From positions 62,001 through 126,000 of the forward strand of contig NZ_JBBKBA010000004.1 in the NCBI RefSeq assembly GCF_038404985.1: DNA of 64,000 nucleotides, read 5' to 3'. The notes below the pieces were generated by a model that made no database searches, was not told the DNA's origin, and saw only the letters and a program-made list of their open reading frames with translations. The DNA is from Ferrovibrio sp. MS7 (GTDB taxonomy: Bacteria > Pseudomonadota > Alphaproteobacteria > Ferrovibrionales > Ferrovibrionaceae). The stretch's first letter is position 1. Each line of letters begins with the position of its first letter. A program made the position numbers and the translations under genes. Below are positions 17,393 through 26,422 of the stretch, one piece after another.

Positions 17393-17428
17393 AGATGCCT
17401 ATTTTCCCCATTCGCAAGGATACCAGCC

Positions 17429-18244
17429 ATGCAAATTCGTCTCGGCTATGAACTGATCTACGAATGTCCGCAGCCCACCCCGATGATCCTGGCGTTGAGC
17501 GTCCACTATTCGCGGGCCTCCGATATTGTCATCCCCGACCTTATGACAACTAACCCGCGCGTGCCGATTTCCGCTTATCGCGACCAGTTCGGTAATTGGT
17601 GCACCCGGCTTACCGCGCCGCCCGGCCGTACCCGCATCGCCGCCACCGGCGTGGTGCGCGATAGCGGCCTGCCCGACGAAGTTGTGACCTCGGCCCACCA
17701 GCATCTCATCGAGGAATTGCCCGAGGAGGTCCTGGTTTTCCTGCTCGGCAGTCGCTACTGCGACACCGATCACCTGACCAACGCAGCCTGGGGCTTGTTT
17801 GACCGCTTCCCACCAGGCTGGGCGCGCGTGCAGGCGATCTGCGATTTCGTCCACAACCACATCACCTTCGGCTACGAACATGCCTCCGCCAGCAAGACCG
17901 CTGCCCAGGTGTTCCAGGATCGCCGGGGCGTGTGCCGCGACTTCGCGCATCTCGCCGTGGCCTTCTGCCGCTGCATGAACATCCCGGCCCGCTATTGCGC
18001 TGGCTATCTCAGCGACATCGGCATTCCGCCGCCCTACGGCGTGATGGATTTCGCCGGCTGGTTCGAAGCCTATCTCGGCGGTCGCTGGTATACCTTCGAT
18101 CCGCGCAACAACATGCCGCGCATCGGTCGGGTACTGATTGCACGCGGTCGCGATGCTGCCGATGTCGCGATCAGCAGCACGTTCGGCCCCAATAAGCTGG
18201 TCAGCTTCCTGGTCGATTGCGACGAGATCACAGAGCCTCATTGA
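17429..18244 (+). CDS. transglutaminase-like protein, catalytic His not conserved
   Basis: A 271-residue COG1305 relative. The N-terminal domain reads RLGYELIYECPQPTPMIL, and the core has C169 in RRGVCRDFAHLA and D224 in YTFDPRNN. Where a catalytic HAW would be expected the protein reads DFAGWFEAYLGG (A209-G210-W211), so the usual histidine is absent. This may be a subfamily trait rather than decay, since the rest is intact. AAGGA precedes the ATG. It follows the first transglutaminase by 36 bases and its 3' end overlaps that of the convergent amidohydrolase gene by 17 bases. Confidence 0.85.
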   Translation: MQIRLGYELIYECPQPTPMILALSVHYSRASDIVIPDLMTTNPRVPISAYRDQFGNWCTRLTAPPGRTRIAATGVVRDSGLPDEVVTSAHQHLIEELPEEVLVFLLGSRYCDTDHLTNAAWGLFDRFPPGWARVQAICDFVHNHITFGYEHASASKTAAQVFQDRRGVCRDFAHLAVAFCRCMNIPARYCAGYLSDIGIPPPYGVMDFAGWFEAYLGGRWYTFDPRNNMPRIGRVLIARGRDAADVAISSTFGPNKLVSFLVDCDEITEPH

Positions 18245-19019
18245 ATAGTAATTCGGCACGTCCCAACAGCCGCGCCAACCGTTCGGCCCAGATCGCCAGA
18301 CCGGTTTCGTCGGCCAGCAGGTCCTGGCGTATTTCGAGTGCGACATGCGGCAATGCCCGCTGCTCGCCATGAATGGGAATGGTGTAATCAGTCTCATCGT
18401 CGATGGAATAGGGCTGGTTGTCACCCACCACCAACCCGCCCTCGGCACGCAGCAGGTCGAGCAGGATATGGCCAAGCCGGGCATCGCGGTGATAAAGCAC
18501 ACCAGCCTGCCATGGGCGATGCTCGTTGAGATAGACCGGCGTGAAACTGTGCAACGCCACCAGGATCGTTGGCTGGTGCGCTGCAGCGCGGGCATCGAGT
18601 TCAGCGGTAATGCGGTCGTGGTATGGCGCGAAGATATCACGCCGCCGTGCCGCTGCATCCGCTGACGCGAGATCCAGGTTGCCGGGAATCACGGTCGCCT
18701 CGCTTTGTGATGCGATAGCCGCCGCAGACAGAGGCGGTCGGTTGCAGTCGATGACAAGACGGGAGTACGGCTGCACGATCAGACAGGCATCAAGCTTCTG
18801 GGCGAGTTTGACCGCTAACGCCGCCGCCCCAATATCCCAGGCAATGTGGCGTTCCAGTTCGGCTGCATCGAGGCCAAGACCGCCGACTGCGCGCGGCAGC
18901 CGGTTGCCACCATGATCGCAGACCAGCAGAAAGGCCGAACGGCCATGCTCGTAATGTACTTGGCAGGCCGGCAGTTCATCGGCGTGCAGCAAGGGGGCGC
19001 CGGTAGCGATGCTTTTCAT
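18228..19019 (-). CDS. N-formylglutamate amidohydrolase family protein
   Basis: A 263-residue FGase-family protein with LLVCDHGGNRLP near the N terminus, AWDIGAAALA, SRLVIDCNR, and VALHSFTPVY mid-protein. The family hydrolyses N-formylglutamate or related N-acyl amino acids; E. coli-type HutG function cannot be assigned without other hut genes. The ATG at 19019 has AGGAG; the open frame continues upstream without a site. It overlaps the transglutaminase gene tail-to-tail by 17 bases. Confidence 0.87.
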   Translation of the reverse strand: MKSIATGAPLLHADELPACQVHYEHGRSAFLLVCDHGGNRLPRAVGGLGLDAAELERHIAWDIGAAALAVKLAQKLDACLIVQPYSRLVIDCNRPPLSAAAIASQSEATVIPGNLDLASADAAARRRDIFAPYHDRITAELDARAAAHQPTILVALHSFTPVYLNEHRPWQAGVLYHRDARLGHILLDLLRAEGGLVVGDNQPYSIDDETDYTIPIHGEQRALPHVALEIRQDLLADETGLAIWAERLARLLGRAELLFNEAL

Positions 19020-19193
19020 GATCCGCTCCTGGCTGTTCCGGGCGGAGCAACGGGCCTCTCCGCTTCTCCGCGCTCCGCAAGGCGGGAAGCAGCCCGCCAT
19101 TGTGGCAGGACGGCCACGAAATAGCCCGTCAATTCAGGCTGTCGCGCGACACCTTGGAATCAGCGATACAGCCAGTCACTACCAGGGGCGCGG

Positions 19194-20375
19194 TCAGCCT
19201 TTGTAGATGATCTTCACCTTGTCTGCAGCGGCCTTGGCGGCAGCACGGGCCTGGTCGGTGGTGCCATCGCGCAGCAGGGCCAGCGCCACGCCCATGCGGC
19301 GATAGGGCCGCGTCGTCGGCTTGTTGAAGATACGGATATCGAGGTCAACGCCGGCAGCAGCCGGCTTGAGCGCCTCGGCGACACCCTCGAAGCCGAATTC
19401 GGTGGCATCGCGGTCGGCCAGGATCACGGCCGAGGCGCTGGCGCCATGTTGCGTGATGCTGGGGATCGGCAGGCCGAGGATGGCACGGGCATGCAGGTCG
19501 AACTCGGTGAGGTTCTGCGAGATCAGCGTCACCATGCCGGTGTCATGCGGGCGCGGCGATAGCTCGGAGAAGATCACCGCATCGTCCTTGACGAAGAATT
19601 CGACGCCGAACAGGCCATAGCCGCCGAGATTGTCCACCACCGCCTTGGCCTGGCGCTGCGCCTCGGCCACCGCCTTGGCCGACATCGGCGTCGGCTGCCA
19701 GCTCTCCTGATAGTCGCCGCGTTCCTGGCGATGACCGATCGGCGGGCAGAACACCACGCCATCGCGGGTGCGGATGGTAAGCAGCGTGATTTCATAATCG
19801 AAGGCGATGAAACCCTCGACGATCACGCGCTTGCGGTCGCCACGCATGCCGGCCACGGCATAATCCCAGGCCTTGTCGACTTCCGCATCCAGCCGCACCG
19901 TGCTCTGGCCCTTGCCGGATGACGACATCACCGGCTTGACCACGCAGGGCAAACCGATCTGGGCCACGGCCGCGCGCATCTCATCGAGGCTTTCGGCATA
20001 GGTGAATTTCGAGGTCGGCAGGCCGAGTTCGTTGGCGGCGACATCGCGGATACGGTCGCGGTTCATAGTCATCACCGTGGCGCGCGCCGAGGGGACGATC
20101 TTCTGGCCCTTCTCCTCGTAATCCTTCAGCACCTCGGTACGGATCGCCTCGACCTCGGGCACCACGAAATCCGGCTTGTGCTTGTCGATGGCCGCCGAGA
20201 GCGCCGCACCATCCAGCATCGAGAAGACCTCGAACGCGTCCGCCACCTGCATCGCCGGCGCCTTCGGATAGGAGTCGCAGGCGATCACATAGGCACCCAG
20301 CCGCTTGGCGGAAATCACGAATTCACGGCCCAGTTCACCCGAACCGAGCAGCAGTATCTTGGCAATCGGCGTCAT
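19194..20375 (-). CDS. purT: formate-dependent phosphoribosylglycinamide formyltransferase (GAR transformylase 2)
   Basis: An ATP-grasp enzyme of 393 residues that makes formyl-GAR from GAR, formate and ATP in purine synthesis. The N terminus KILLLGSGELGREFVISAKRLG, the ATP-binding region VVKPVMSSSGKGQS, and SELSPRPHDTGMVTL near residue 280 are diagnostic of PurT. Full length; GGGAG ribosome binding site. It appears to be transcribed alone, with a MarR-family gene upstream on the same strand after an 80-base gap. Confidence 0.95.
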   Translation of the reverse strand: MTPIAKILLLGSGELGREFVISAKRLGAYVIACDSYPKAPAMQVADAFEVFSMLDGAALSAAIDKHKPDFVVPEVEAIRTEVLKDYEEKGQKIVPSARATVMTMNRDRIRDVAANELGLPTSKFTYAESLDEMRAAVAQIGLPCVVKPVMSSSGKGQSTVRLDAEVDKAWDYAVAGMRGDRKRVIVEGFIAFDYEITLLTIRTRDGVVFCPPIGHRQERGDYQESWQPTPMSAKAVAEAQRQAKAVVDNLGGYGLFGVEFFVKDDAVIFSELSPRPHDTGMVTLISQNLTEFDLHARAILGLPIPSITQHGASASAVILADRDATEFGFEGVAEALKPAAAGVDLDIRIFNKPTTRPYRRMGVALALLRDGTTDQARAAAKAAADKVKIIYKG

Positions 20376-20455
20376 CGCATGGCTCCCAGAATTTGGCCCG
20401 CCAGGAATAGCCCAGGCCCCATCCTGTCGCCAGTCGCCGGGAGCCGGCGGGGCGC

Positions 20456-21001
20456 TTAATCCACAGGCTTTTCAGCCAGACGCGCCTCCACGGCGAGGTT
20501 GAGTTCACGCAGCAGGGCCGCGAGTTGGGCACGCTTGCGCGGCTCAAGTGTTGCCATGAACGACGCCTCGTTCGCCATATCCTGGCGGAAGGCCGCTTCG
20601 GCGCGGTGCTGGCCTTCGCTGGTCAATTCTACCACCAGGCTGCGGCCATCCTGCTGGGACGGCACGCGACGCACCAGCCCGGCCTGCTCCAGCCGGCTCA
20701 GGCGATGGGTCAGGCTGCCGGATGCGATCATCAAGGTGCGATACAGTTCGGTTGGTGTCAGCCTGTATGGAGGCCCGGCCCGGCGCAACGTAGCAATGAC
20801 ATCGAATTCACCGCGATCCAGGCCATAGGCAGCAAAAGTCGCCTCGATGGATGGCGTCACCAGCCGGGCCAGCCTGTAGGCCCGCCCCAGTACCTCCATC
20901 GGCGCCGTATCCAGGTCAGGCAACTCGCGCGCCCATTGCTGACGGATACGGTCGACATGGTCCCTCGATGCGGTTTCATCACTGGCTGGCTGGCGGCTCA
21001 T
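20456..21001 (-). CDS. MarR-family regulator
   Basis: A MarR-type winged-helix repressor of 181 residues. An N-terminal dimerisation stretch is followed by the DNA-binding core LTPTELYRTLMIASGSLTHRLSRLEQAGLVRRVPSQQDGRSLVVELTSEG (about 90-140; shown here only by its start and end features ASGSLTHRL and DGRS). The ATG at 21001 has GAGGAC; the upstream open frame runs into the operator. It is divergent from an EamA-family permease gene across a gap with two dyads, so it probably controls that efflux gene and itself. Confidence 0.88.
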   Translation of the reverse strand: MSRQPASDETASRDHVDRIRQQWARELPDLDTAPMEVLGRAYRLARLVTPSIEATFAAYGLDRGEFDVIATLRRAGPPYRLTPTELYRTLMIASGSLTHRLSRLEQAGLVRRVPSQQDGRSLVVELTSEGQHRAEAAFRQDMANEASFMATLEPRKRAQLAALLRELNLAVEARLAEKPVD

Positions 21002-21024
21002 GGCGTCCTCGCGGGTCACGAATT

Positions 21025-21073
21025 TATCTTGACATGAAGATATATCCAGGACAAGTATCTTCACATGAAGACA
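21025..21073. promoter_or_regulatory. two tandem MarR-type operators
   Basis: TATCTT-GACATG-AAGATA (21025-21042) is a perfect inverted repeat. A second copy, TATCTT-CACATG-AAGACA (21056-21073), lies 31 bases on, about three helical turns, and covers the EamA start codon at 21065. This places binding over both the promoter region and the translation start. Confidence 0.65.
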
Positions 21074-21961
21074 ATATCAAGCCCGCCCCTGTTGCTGCAA
21101 ATGCTGGTCTGCTCCTTTCTTTGGGCCAGCGCCTTCATCCTGATGAAACTGGCCGGGCTGTCACTATCACCGGCAGCATTGGCAGCAATCCGCGGCCTGA
21201 CAGGTGGCCTGCTGATCGGGCTGTGGATCGTCACCATCGCCCGCCTGTCGGTGCTGCCGCGCGGCCGCGACCTGCGCGACTGGCTGGTGCTCGGCCTGCT
21301 TCAAGGCGTGATCCCGAATACCCTTACGGTCTATGCGCTGATGCGTATTCCGGCCGGCCTCACATCGATGATTCAGGCTTCGACGCCGCTGATCGTTGCG
21401 GTGCTGGCGCAATGCCTGTTCGCCAGCGAGAAAATTACGCCACGCCGCCTGCTCGGCATCGGCATCGGCTTTTCCGGCATGGTCCTGCTGCTGGGACCGA
21501 ATGCTTTCAGCAATGCGACACAGCAGAGCGTCGACATGGCCGGCGCAGCGGCAATGCTGATCGTTGCTGTCAGCTACGCGCTCGGCAATGTCTATGTCCG
21601 CTATATCCCATCGCCGGAACCGATCCGCCTCGCCTTCGGCCAGCAGCTTCTCTCTGGCTTGCCCTGCCTGGGCCTGGCCCTGTGGCAAGGCGGCACTGCT
21701 GCATTTACGCCAGCACTTGAATCCTGGCCGTTGCTGCTGTTGCTGGGCGTGTTCGGCACGGCGCTGCCGATTGTTCTGTACATGCACATACTGCACAAGG
21801 CAGGGCCGACCATCGGATCGATGAATGGCTATTTCTTGCCGCCCTGGACCATCATCCTCGGCTTCCTGCTGCTGGGCGAAGCAATCAGCCCGCGCGAGGT
21901 GATCGCCACCGCCATTGTGCTGACCGGCGTAGCCATCGTGTCGCGGCGGCCTGCCGGCTGA
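21065..21961 (+). CDS. EamA-family drug/metabolite exporter
   Basis: A ten-helix DMT-superfamily permease of 298 residues made of two EamA repeats. The first is WASAFILMKLAGLSLSP and the second runs from about residue 155 (AAAMLIVAVSYALGNVYVRY). It ends GEAISPREVIATAIVLTGV. The ATG at 21065 falls in the second MarR dyad; an in-frame ATG at 21101 is a less likely alternative because it would lose the first helix. Substrate unknown; control by the divergent MarR gene is likely. Confidence 0.85.
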   Translation: MKTISSPPLLLQMLVCSFLWASAFILMKLAGLSLSPAALAAIRGLTGGLLIGLWIVTIARLSVLPRGRDLRDWLVLGLLQGVIPNTLTVYALMRIPAGLTSMIQASTPLIVAVLAQCLFASEKITPRRLLGIGIGFSGMVLLLGPNAFSNATQQSVDMAGAAAMLIVAVSYALGNVYVRYIPSPEPIRLAFGQQLLSGLPCLGLALWQGGTAAFTPALESWPLLLLLGVFGTALPIVLYMHILHKAGPTIGSMNGYFLPPWTIILGFLLLGEAISPREVIATAIVLTGVAIVSRRPAG

Positions 21962-21973
21962 TCAGCCCGAATC

Positions 21974-23170
21974 CTAACGCAGGCCGAAACGCTGCCAGGC
22001 CATGGAGAGCAGCGCGAAGCCGCCGCCGAGCAGGCAGACCGCATTCCAGCCGCCCTGCTGCCAGGCGAACATGCCGGCCATCGAACCGATGGAACCGCCG
22101 ACAAACATTGTCGCCATGAACAGCGTGTTGATGCGGCCGCGCGCCTCGGGCCGCAGGGCGAAAATGATATGCTGGTTGCTGATCAGCACCGCCTGCATGG
22201 CGAAATCCAGCAGCAGCACGCCGATCACCAGCCCCGGCACGGCCAGCCAGAGGCCGAAGAAAGCCCAGGAGAGCAGCGCGCCAAACCCGCCGACCAGGAT
22301 CACCGGGTGCGGGCCATGTTTGTCGGCGATGCGGCCAGCAATGGGTGCCGCCGCCACGCCGATGACTCCGGCAACGCCGAACAGGCCCGCCGCTTCCGGC
22401 CCAAGGTTATAAGGCGGCTGCGCCAGATACAGCGCCAGCACGGTCCAGAAGCAGGAGAAGGCCGCGAACAGGCTGGCCTGGGTGAAGGCGGCACGGCGCA
22501 ATGCCGGCAACTCGCGCCACAGGCCGATCATCGAGAGCAGCAAGCGGCCATAGCTCAGGCGGCTGTCGCCCCGGCTTTGCGGCAGCATCAGCGCCAGCCA
22601 CAGCAAAGCCAGCAAGGCCAGTGGCACGCCGAGCAGGAACATGGCACGCCAGCCAAAATGCGTGGCGACATAGCCGGCCAGGGTGCGGCTGAGCAGGATG
22701 CCGCAAAGCAGGCCCGCCATCACATTGCCGACAATGGCACCGCGCTTTTCCGGCGGCGCCAGATGCGCGGTGAGCGGCACGATCTGCTGCGCCACCGTGG
22801 CCATCAGGCCGATGGCGAAGGAAGCGACGATCAGCACGAAACCGGCCGGTGCCCAGGCGGCCAGCCCCAGCCCCAAGCAGAGAAAACCGAACTGCGCCAG
22901 GATCAGGCGCTTGCGTTCCACCATGTCGCCGAATGGCACCAGCAGCAGCAGGCCCATCGCATAGCCGAGCTGCGTCACCGTCGGCACCAGGCCGCCGGTG
23001 CTGACACCGAAGCTCTCCTCGATCAGGCCGAGCATCGGTTGGTTGTAGTAGATATTGGCAACGCCAAGGCCGGCGCCTGTGGCCAGCGCGAAAATCAGCA
23101 GGGGCGGCATCGCAGGTACAGGGGCGGCAGGGACAGGCGCGGCAGGCGCAGCCGTTTCCGGGGTAGTCAT
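21974..23170 (-). CDS. MFS transporter (YfiS/YnfM-like)
   Basis: A twelve-helix transporter of 398 residues with the helix 1 signature GLGVANIYYNQPMLGLIEESF and TVTQLGYAMGLLLLVPFGDMVERK, which place it with drug- or sugar-efflux MFS proteins of the YnfM kind. The N-terminal tail has a repeated PAAPVPAAPVPA segment before the first helix. The ATG at 23170 has GGAGACC. It is convergent with the EamA gene (12-base gap). No regulator is adjacent. Confidence 0.86.
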   Translation of the reverse strand: MTTPETAAPAAPVPAAPVPAMPPLLIFALATGAGLGVANIYYNQPMLGLIEESFGVSTGGLVPTVTQLGYAMGLLLLVPFGDMVERKRLILAQFGFLCLGLGLAAWAPAGFVLIVASFAIGLMATVAQQIVPLTAHLAPPEKRGAIVGNVMAGLLCGILLSRTLAGYVATHFGWRAMFLLGVPLALLALLWLALMLPQSRGDSRLSYGRLLLSMIGLWRELPALRRAAFTQASLFAAFSCFWTVLALYLAQPPYNLGPEAAGLFGVAGVIGVAAAPIAGRIADKHGPHPVILVGGFGALLSWAFFGLWLAVPGLVIGVLLLDFAMQAVLISNQHIIFALRPEARGRINTLFMATMFVGGSIGSMAGMFAWQQGGWNAVCLLGGGFALLSMAWQRFGLR

Positions 23171-23295
23171 GGCAGGTCTCCATCGCAGCAGGATGAAGCA
23201 CCCCACCAACGCAGTTCAGATTGCGGTATTCCTCCCTGGATTTCCGAGTATATAGCGTGGTGTTGGCGCCAAGGCCATGGCGGCGCCGCTTTTTC

Positions 23296-24510
23296 TCAGG
23301 CTGGCATGGTGGCCGGCTGCCGCTGTACCGGCTTGAAGGTCATGGCGATGAGAAACGCACCGATGCCAAGGGCCCAGGCGCCGGCATAGAGCCAGGTGTA
23401 GCTTTGCAGCGAGTCGAAGATCAGGCCGCCGATCAGCGGGCCGGTTGCCATGCCAAGGCTGCCGGTCATGGCGATACCACCAATCACCGTGCCCATCAGG
23501 CGCAGCGGGAAATTCTCGCGCGCGATCACCGCATAAAGCGGCATCACCCCGGCATAAACAAAGCCGAACAGGGCCGCCACGGCATAGAAGCCGCCCAGTT
23601 CGCGGGCGAAGATGAACGCCGCCGCCGCGAAAGCCTGCACCAGCAGGCCGGCAGCCAGCACGCGCCGCGCGCCGAAGCGGTCGCCGAGCAGGCCGAAGGC
23701 GATGCGGCCGCCAAGGCCGGCGAGGCCCTCGACGCTGTAGATCGTCACCGCCGAGAGCAGCGGGATGCCGCAACTCAAAGCGTAGCTGACAGTGTGGAAG
23801 ATCGGCCCGGCATGGGTGGCGCAGCAGAAGAAGTTGGTCAGCAGCAGCACGATGAAAGCCAGCGAGCGCACCACTTGTTGCAAGCTCATATCGCCACCGG
23901 CATCGGCAGCCGGCGTGTCCACTTCTGCTGCCGCCGCTTCCAAGGCCGGCGGGCGGCGCACCAGCAGGGCCGCCGGAAACATCAGCAGCGCGGCAAGGCC
24001 GGCGATTATCAGCATGGCGCTGCGCCAGTCATGCACCGAGACCAGCCAGGCGGCGAGCGGCGACATGGTCATCGGCGCGATACCCATGCCGGCGGAAACC
24101 AGCGACACCGCCAGGCTGCGCTGGGTATCGAACCAGCCGGTGACACAGGCCATCATTGGTGCGAAGGTGGCTGCAGTACCCAGGCCGACCACGATGCCGA
24201 ACAGAATCTGGAACAACAGCAAAGACTGCACTTGGCTCGCCAGCGCCAGGCCGAGGCTGAGCATGGCGGTACCAAGCAGCAGCACGACACGCGGGCCGAA
24301 GCGGTCGGAAAGATTGCCCCAGACGATGCTGCCCACCGCCATTGCCAGGAAAGCGGCGGTCATGGCACCGGAAATACCGGCCACCGACCAGCCGGTATCC
24401 TTGGCCATGGTCTGCAGGAAAATCGGCAGCGAGAACAGCGAGCCCACCGCAACACAGCAGATCAGGCCGCCGGCGGCGACGATCACCCAACGATAACGCG
24501 ATTGTTCCAC
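23296..24510 (-). CDS. MFS transporter (OFA-like)
   Basis: A major facilitator of 404 residues. It begins YRWVIVAAGGLICCVAVGSLFSLPIF, with ISGAMTAAFLAMAVGSIVWG in helix 2 and a NLSDRFGPRVVL loop. The best match is the oxalate/formate antiporter-like group. A GTG at 24510 preceded by GGGAAGG gives a family-typical N terminus; the open frame runs 66 codons further but overlaps the DUF899 gene end. Substrate unknown. Confidence 0.84.
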   Translation of the reverse strand: MEQSRYRWVIVAAGGLICCVAVGSLFSLPIFLQTMAKDTGWSVAGISGAMTAAFLAMAVGSIVWGNLSDRFGPRVVLLLGTAMLSLGLALASQVQSLLLFQILFGIVVGLGTAATFAPMMACVTGWFDTQRSLAVSLVSAGMGIAPMTMSPLAAWLVSVHDWRSAMLIIAGLAALLMFPAALLVRRPPALEAAAAEVDTPAADAGGDMSLQQVVRSLAFIVLLLTNFFCCATHAGPIFHTVSYALSCGIPLLSAVTIYSVEGLAGLGGRIAFGLLGDRFGARRVLAAGLLVQAFAAAAFIFARELGGFYAVAALFGFVYAGVMPLYAVIARENFPLRLMGTVIGGIAMTGSLGMATGPLIGGLIFDSLQSYTWLYAGAWALGIGAFLIAMTFKPVQRQPATMPA

Positions 24511-24562
24511 GTCGCTTCCCTTCCCCACTTCTGAAGCCGTGCAGCAGCCAGCCATGCCGTGA

Positions 24563-25348
24563 TCAGCGGCAGCAGGAGGCAGCCGGGCTTTGCACCATGC
24601 TTTCATACTCGCCCCGGCGGCGCCACCAGATGCCGCTTTCATTGCGGCCCTTAGGTGCGCGATCCAGCCATTGATACGCGCCCCACAGGACATCCATGCC
24701 GCGCGCATACGCCGAGTAGGTGTGATAGATCACGCCATCCTCCAGCACGAAGGCGCTCATGCCCGGGCGGTCCTGGATGAAGGTGGGGCCATCGGTGCCA
24801 CAGCGCGCCGCGATCTGCAGCACAGGCTCGGGCAATGCATCGAGCGGAATGGCAGCAGACTGGTAATTGTATTCACCAGCGCCGCTCTGCTGCTGCGCTT
24901 CCGAGAAATAGACATTGAAATCGGCGTTGAAATCGCTGTCGCCGGCAGAAGCCCAGGGGAAACTCCAGCCCATGCGCTGGCGGAAGCTAAGCAGCTTCTG
25001 CAGCGGCGCACGCGACACCGCCCACAGCATCACATCATGCTGTGCCAGATGTTCGGTGAAGCCATTGAAGCCATCCGCGATCATCGAGCAGGACGGGCAG
25101 CCGGCCGCGTAATTGGTGCCGAACATGAAATGATAGACCAGCAATTGCGAGCGGCCCTGGAACAGATCCTTGAGCGTGGCTGTGCCGGCCTCGGTATCAA
25201 AGCGATAGCTCTTGTCGATCCGCACCCAGGGCAGCGCCTGGCGCTGCACGGCCAGCGCATCGCTCTGCCGCGTCAGCGCCTTCTCGGCCAGCAGCAGCTC
25301 GCGCCGCGCGGCGAGCCATTCTTCCCGTGATGCAATGCTATGTGACAT
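24563..25348 (-). CDS. DUF899 family thioredoxin-like protein
   Basis: A soluble protein of 261 residues typical of DUF899: EEWLAARRELLLAEKALTR at the start, LLVYHFMFGTNY, and a C84-P-S-C87 motif where thioredoxins have CxxC. The C terminus ends in a Ser-Cys-Cys-Arg tail. Redox or peroxiredoxin-like activity is suggested by the motif but unproven for the family. GAGGAGAG precedes the ATG. It lies 87 bases downstream of an ArsR-SRPBCC pair on the same strand, a grouping often seen in proteobacteria. Confidence 0.87.
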   Translation of the reverse strand: MSHSIASREEWLAARRELLLAEKALTRQSDALAVQRQALPWVRIDKSYRFDTEAGTATLKDLFQGRSQLLVYHFMFGTNYAAGCPSCSMIADGFNGFTEHLAQHDVMLWAVSRAPLQKLLSFRQRMGWSFPWASAGDSDFNADFNVYFSEAQQQSGAGEYNYQSAAIPLDALPEPVLQIAARCGTDGPTFIQDRPGMSAFVLEDGVIYHTYSAYARGMDVLWGAYQWLDRAPKGRNESGIWWRRRGEYESMVQSPAASCCR

Positions 25349-25435
25349 CGTCTCTCTCCTCGCTCTGGCGCAGTTTCCCATCCGCTGCCAGCGGCATTGC
25401 CGGCAGCCCGATGGAGTACGGATGAAGGCTTGAAC

Positions 25436-25915
25436 TCAGTCTGGCTTGTCGACGACGCCGGCCAGACGTTCCACACAGGTCTTCCAGCCCTTGCCCATGC
25501 TGGTGAAGGCAGTGTCATTGCGCGGCAGCACGAAGCCGGCATGCACCAGCTTCAAGCGCGTGCCGATCTCAACCGGTGTCAGCGTGAAGGTGACGACGGT
25601 ATCGAGCGGCGCGCCATAGCCGACATTTCCTTTGTCGCCGCTGCGCCAGGCATAGACCAGGCGCTGCAACGGCACGACTTCCAGCATGGTGCAGCGGATG
25701 GTGCCATCCCAGGCGCCTGCCGGCGTGGTCTGGAAGGTGAATTCCTTGCCCACCACGGCCTCAAAGCCCTGCGGCTGCATCATCCAGCGGTTTATCAGCG
25801 CACCATTGGTCAGCGCCTGCCACAGCACTTCCGGGCGGTGCGGAAACACCTCGTCGATGATGATCGACTGGGTTTCCACCGCATCCGGCGCGGCGTTGAG
25901 CAGAGTTTCGGTCAT
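25436..25915 (-). CDS. SRPBCC (AHSA1/ActivatorHsp90-like) protein
   Basis: A START-like fold protein of 159 residues. The first strand IIIDEVFPHRPEVLWQALTN is followed by LINRWMMQPQGFEAVVGKEFTF and, at the end, GMGKGWKTCVERL-like residues. Members bind hydrophobic ligands in an internal cavity; no activity is established for this branch. Its ATG overlaps the ArsR stop by four bases (ATGA), so it is translationally coupled and presumably repressed by that ArsR. Confidence 0.87.
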   Translation of the reverse strand: MTETLLNAAPDAVETQSIIIDEVFPHRPEVLWQALTNGALINRWMMQPQGFEAVVGKEFTFQTTPAGAWDGTIRCTMLEVVPLQRLVYAWRSGDKGNVGYGAPLDTVVTFTLTPVEIGTRLKLVHAGFVLPRNDTAFTSMGKGWKTCVERLAGVVDKPD

Positions 25916-26256
25916 TGGTCGATTTCCTTCAGCAGGTCGCGCAGGCCGTCGAGGCGGTCGCGCCAGAAGATGCGGTAATAGCTGATCCAATCGACCAGCG
26001 GCGCCAGCCCATCGGGCTGCACGCGGTAGAACACGTTGCGCCCCTCCGGCCGTTCGGCCACCAGTCCGGCCTGCTTCAGCGTCTTGAGATGCTGCGAGAT
26101 GGCGCCTTGCGTCACGCCGCTGCCGCGCGTCAGCTCCGCCACCGTGATCTCGGACGCAGCGGCCATGCGCTCGAACAGCGCCCGGCGCGTCGGGTCGGCA
26201 AGCGCCCGCATGATCAGGGTGACGGGAAGATTGGGAATGGTGGCTGGCTCGAACAT
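25912..26256 (-). CDS. ArsR-family regulator (SRPBCC-linked)
   Basis: A small winged-helix repressor of 114 residues with RALADPTRRALFERMA and the recognition region GVTQGAISQHLKTLKQAGLV. The C terminus FYRVQPDGLAPLVDWISYYRIFWRDRLD is typical of ArsR proteins coupled to SRPBCC genes. It lacks cysteines for metal binding, so an organic signal is likely. The ATG at 26256 has no clear ribosome binding site; ATG at 26211 would truncate the N terminus. A perfect dyad lies 27 bases upstream. Confidence 0.88.
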   Translation of the reverse strand: MFEPATIPNLPVTLIMRALADPTRRALFERMAAASEITVAELTRGSGVTQGAISQHLKTLKQAGLVAERPEGRNVFYRVQPDGLAPLVDWISYYRIFWRDRLDGLRDLLKEIDQ

Positions 26257-26282
26257 GGCAACACATTAGCCGACACTTATTC

Positions 26283-26298
26283 ATTAGTCAACACTAAT
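26283..26298. promoter_or_regulatory. ArsR operator dyad
   Basis: ATTAGT-CAAC-ACTAAT is a perfect inverted repeat in the gap before the ArsR gene. A related half, ACATTAGC, lies nearer the start at 26261-26268. This is the expected form and place for autoregulation. Confidence 0.55.
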
Positions 26299-26422
26299 TC
26301 AATAATCCGCCAGCCTATTCGCCGATTTTTGTCGGCTTTTTTATCCCGGCGCGGGTATCCGGCACCGCAGCCTGCGTTATATCAGGCCAAATACCACCAG
26401 CAGCGCCGCCCAGGGGAGCCAC

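Noticed and set aside
26321-26342. Hairpin GCCGA-N6-TCGGC followed by six T, as a terminator or attenuator before yghU.
   Set aside because: The five-base stem is weak and it sits in a divergent promoter region with no transcript to end; left as a curiosity.
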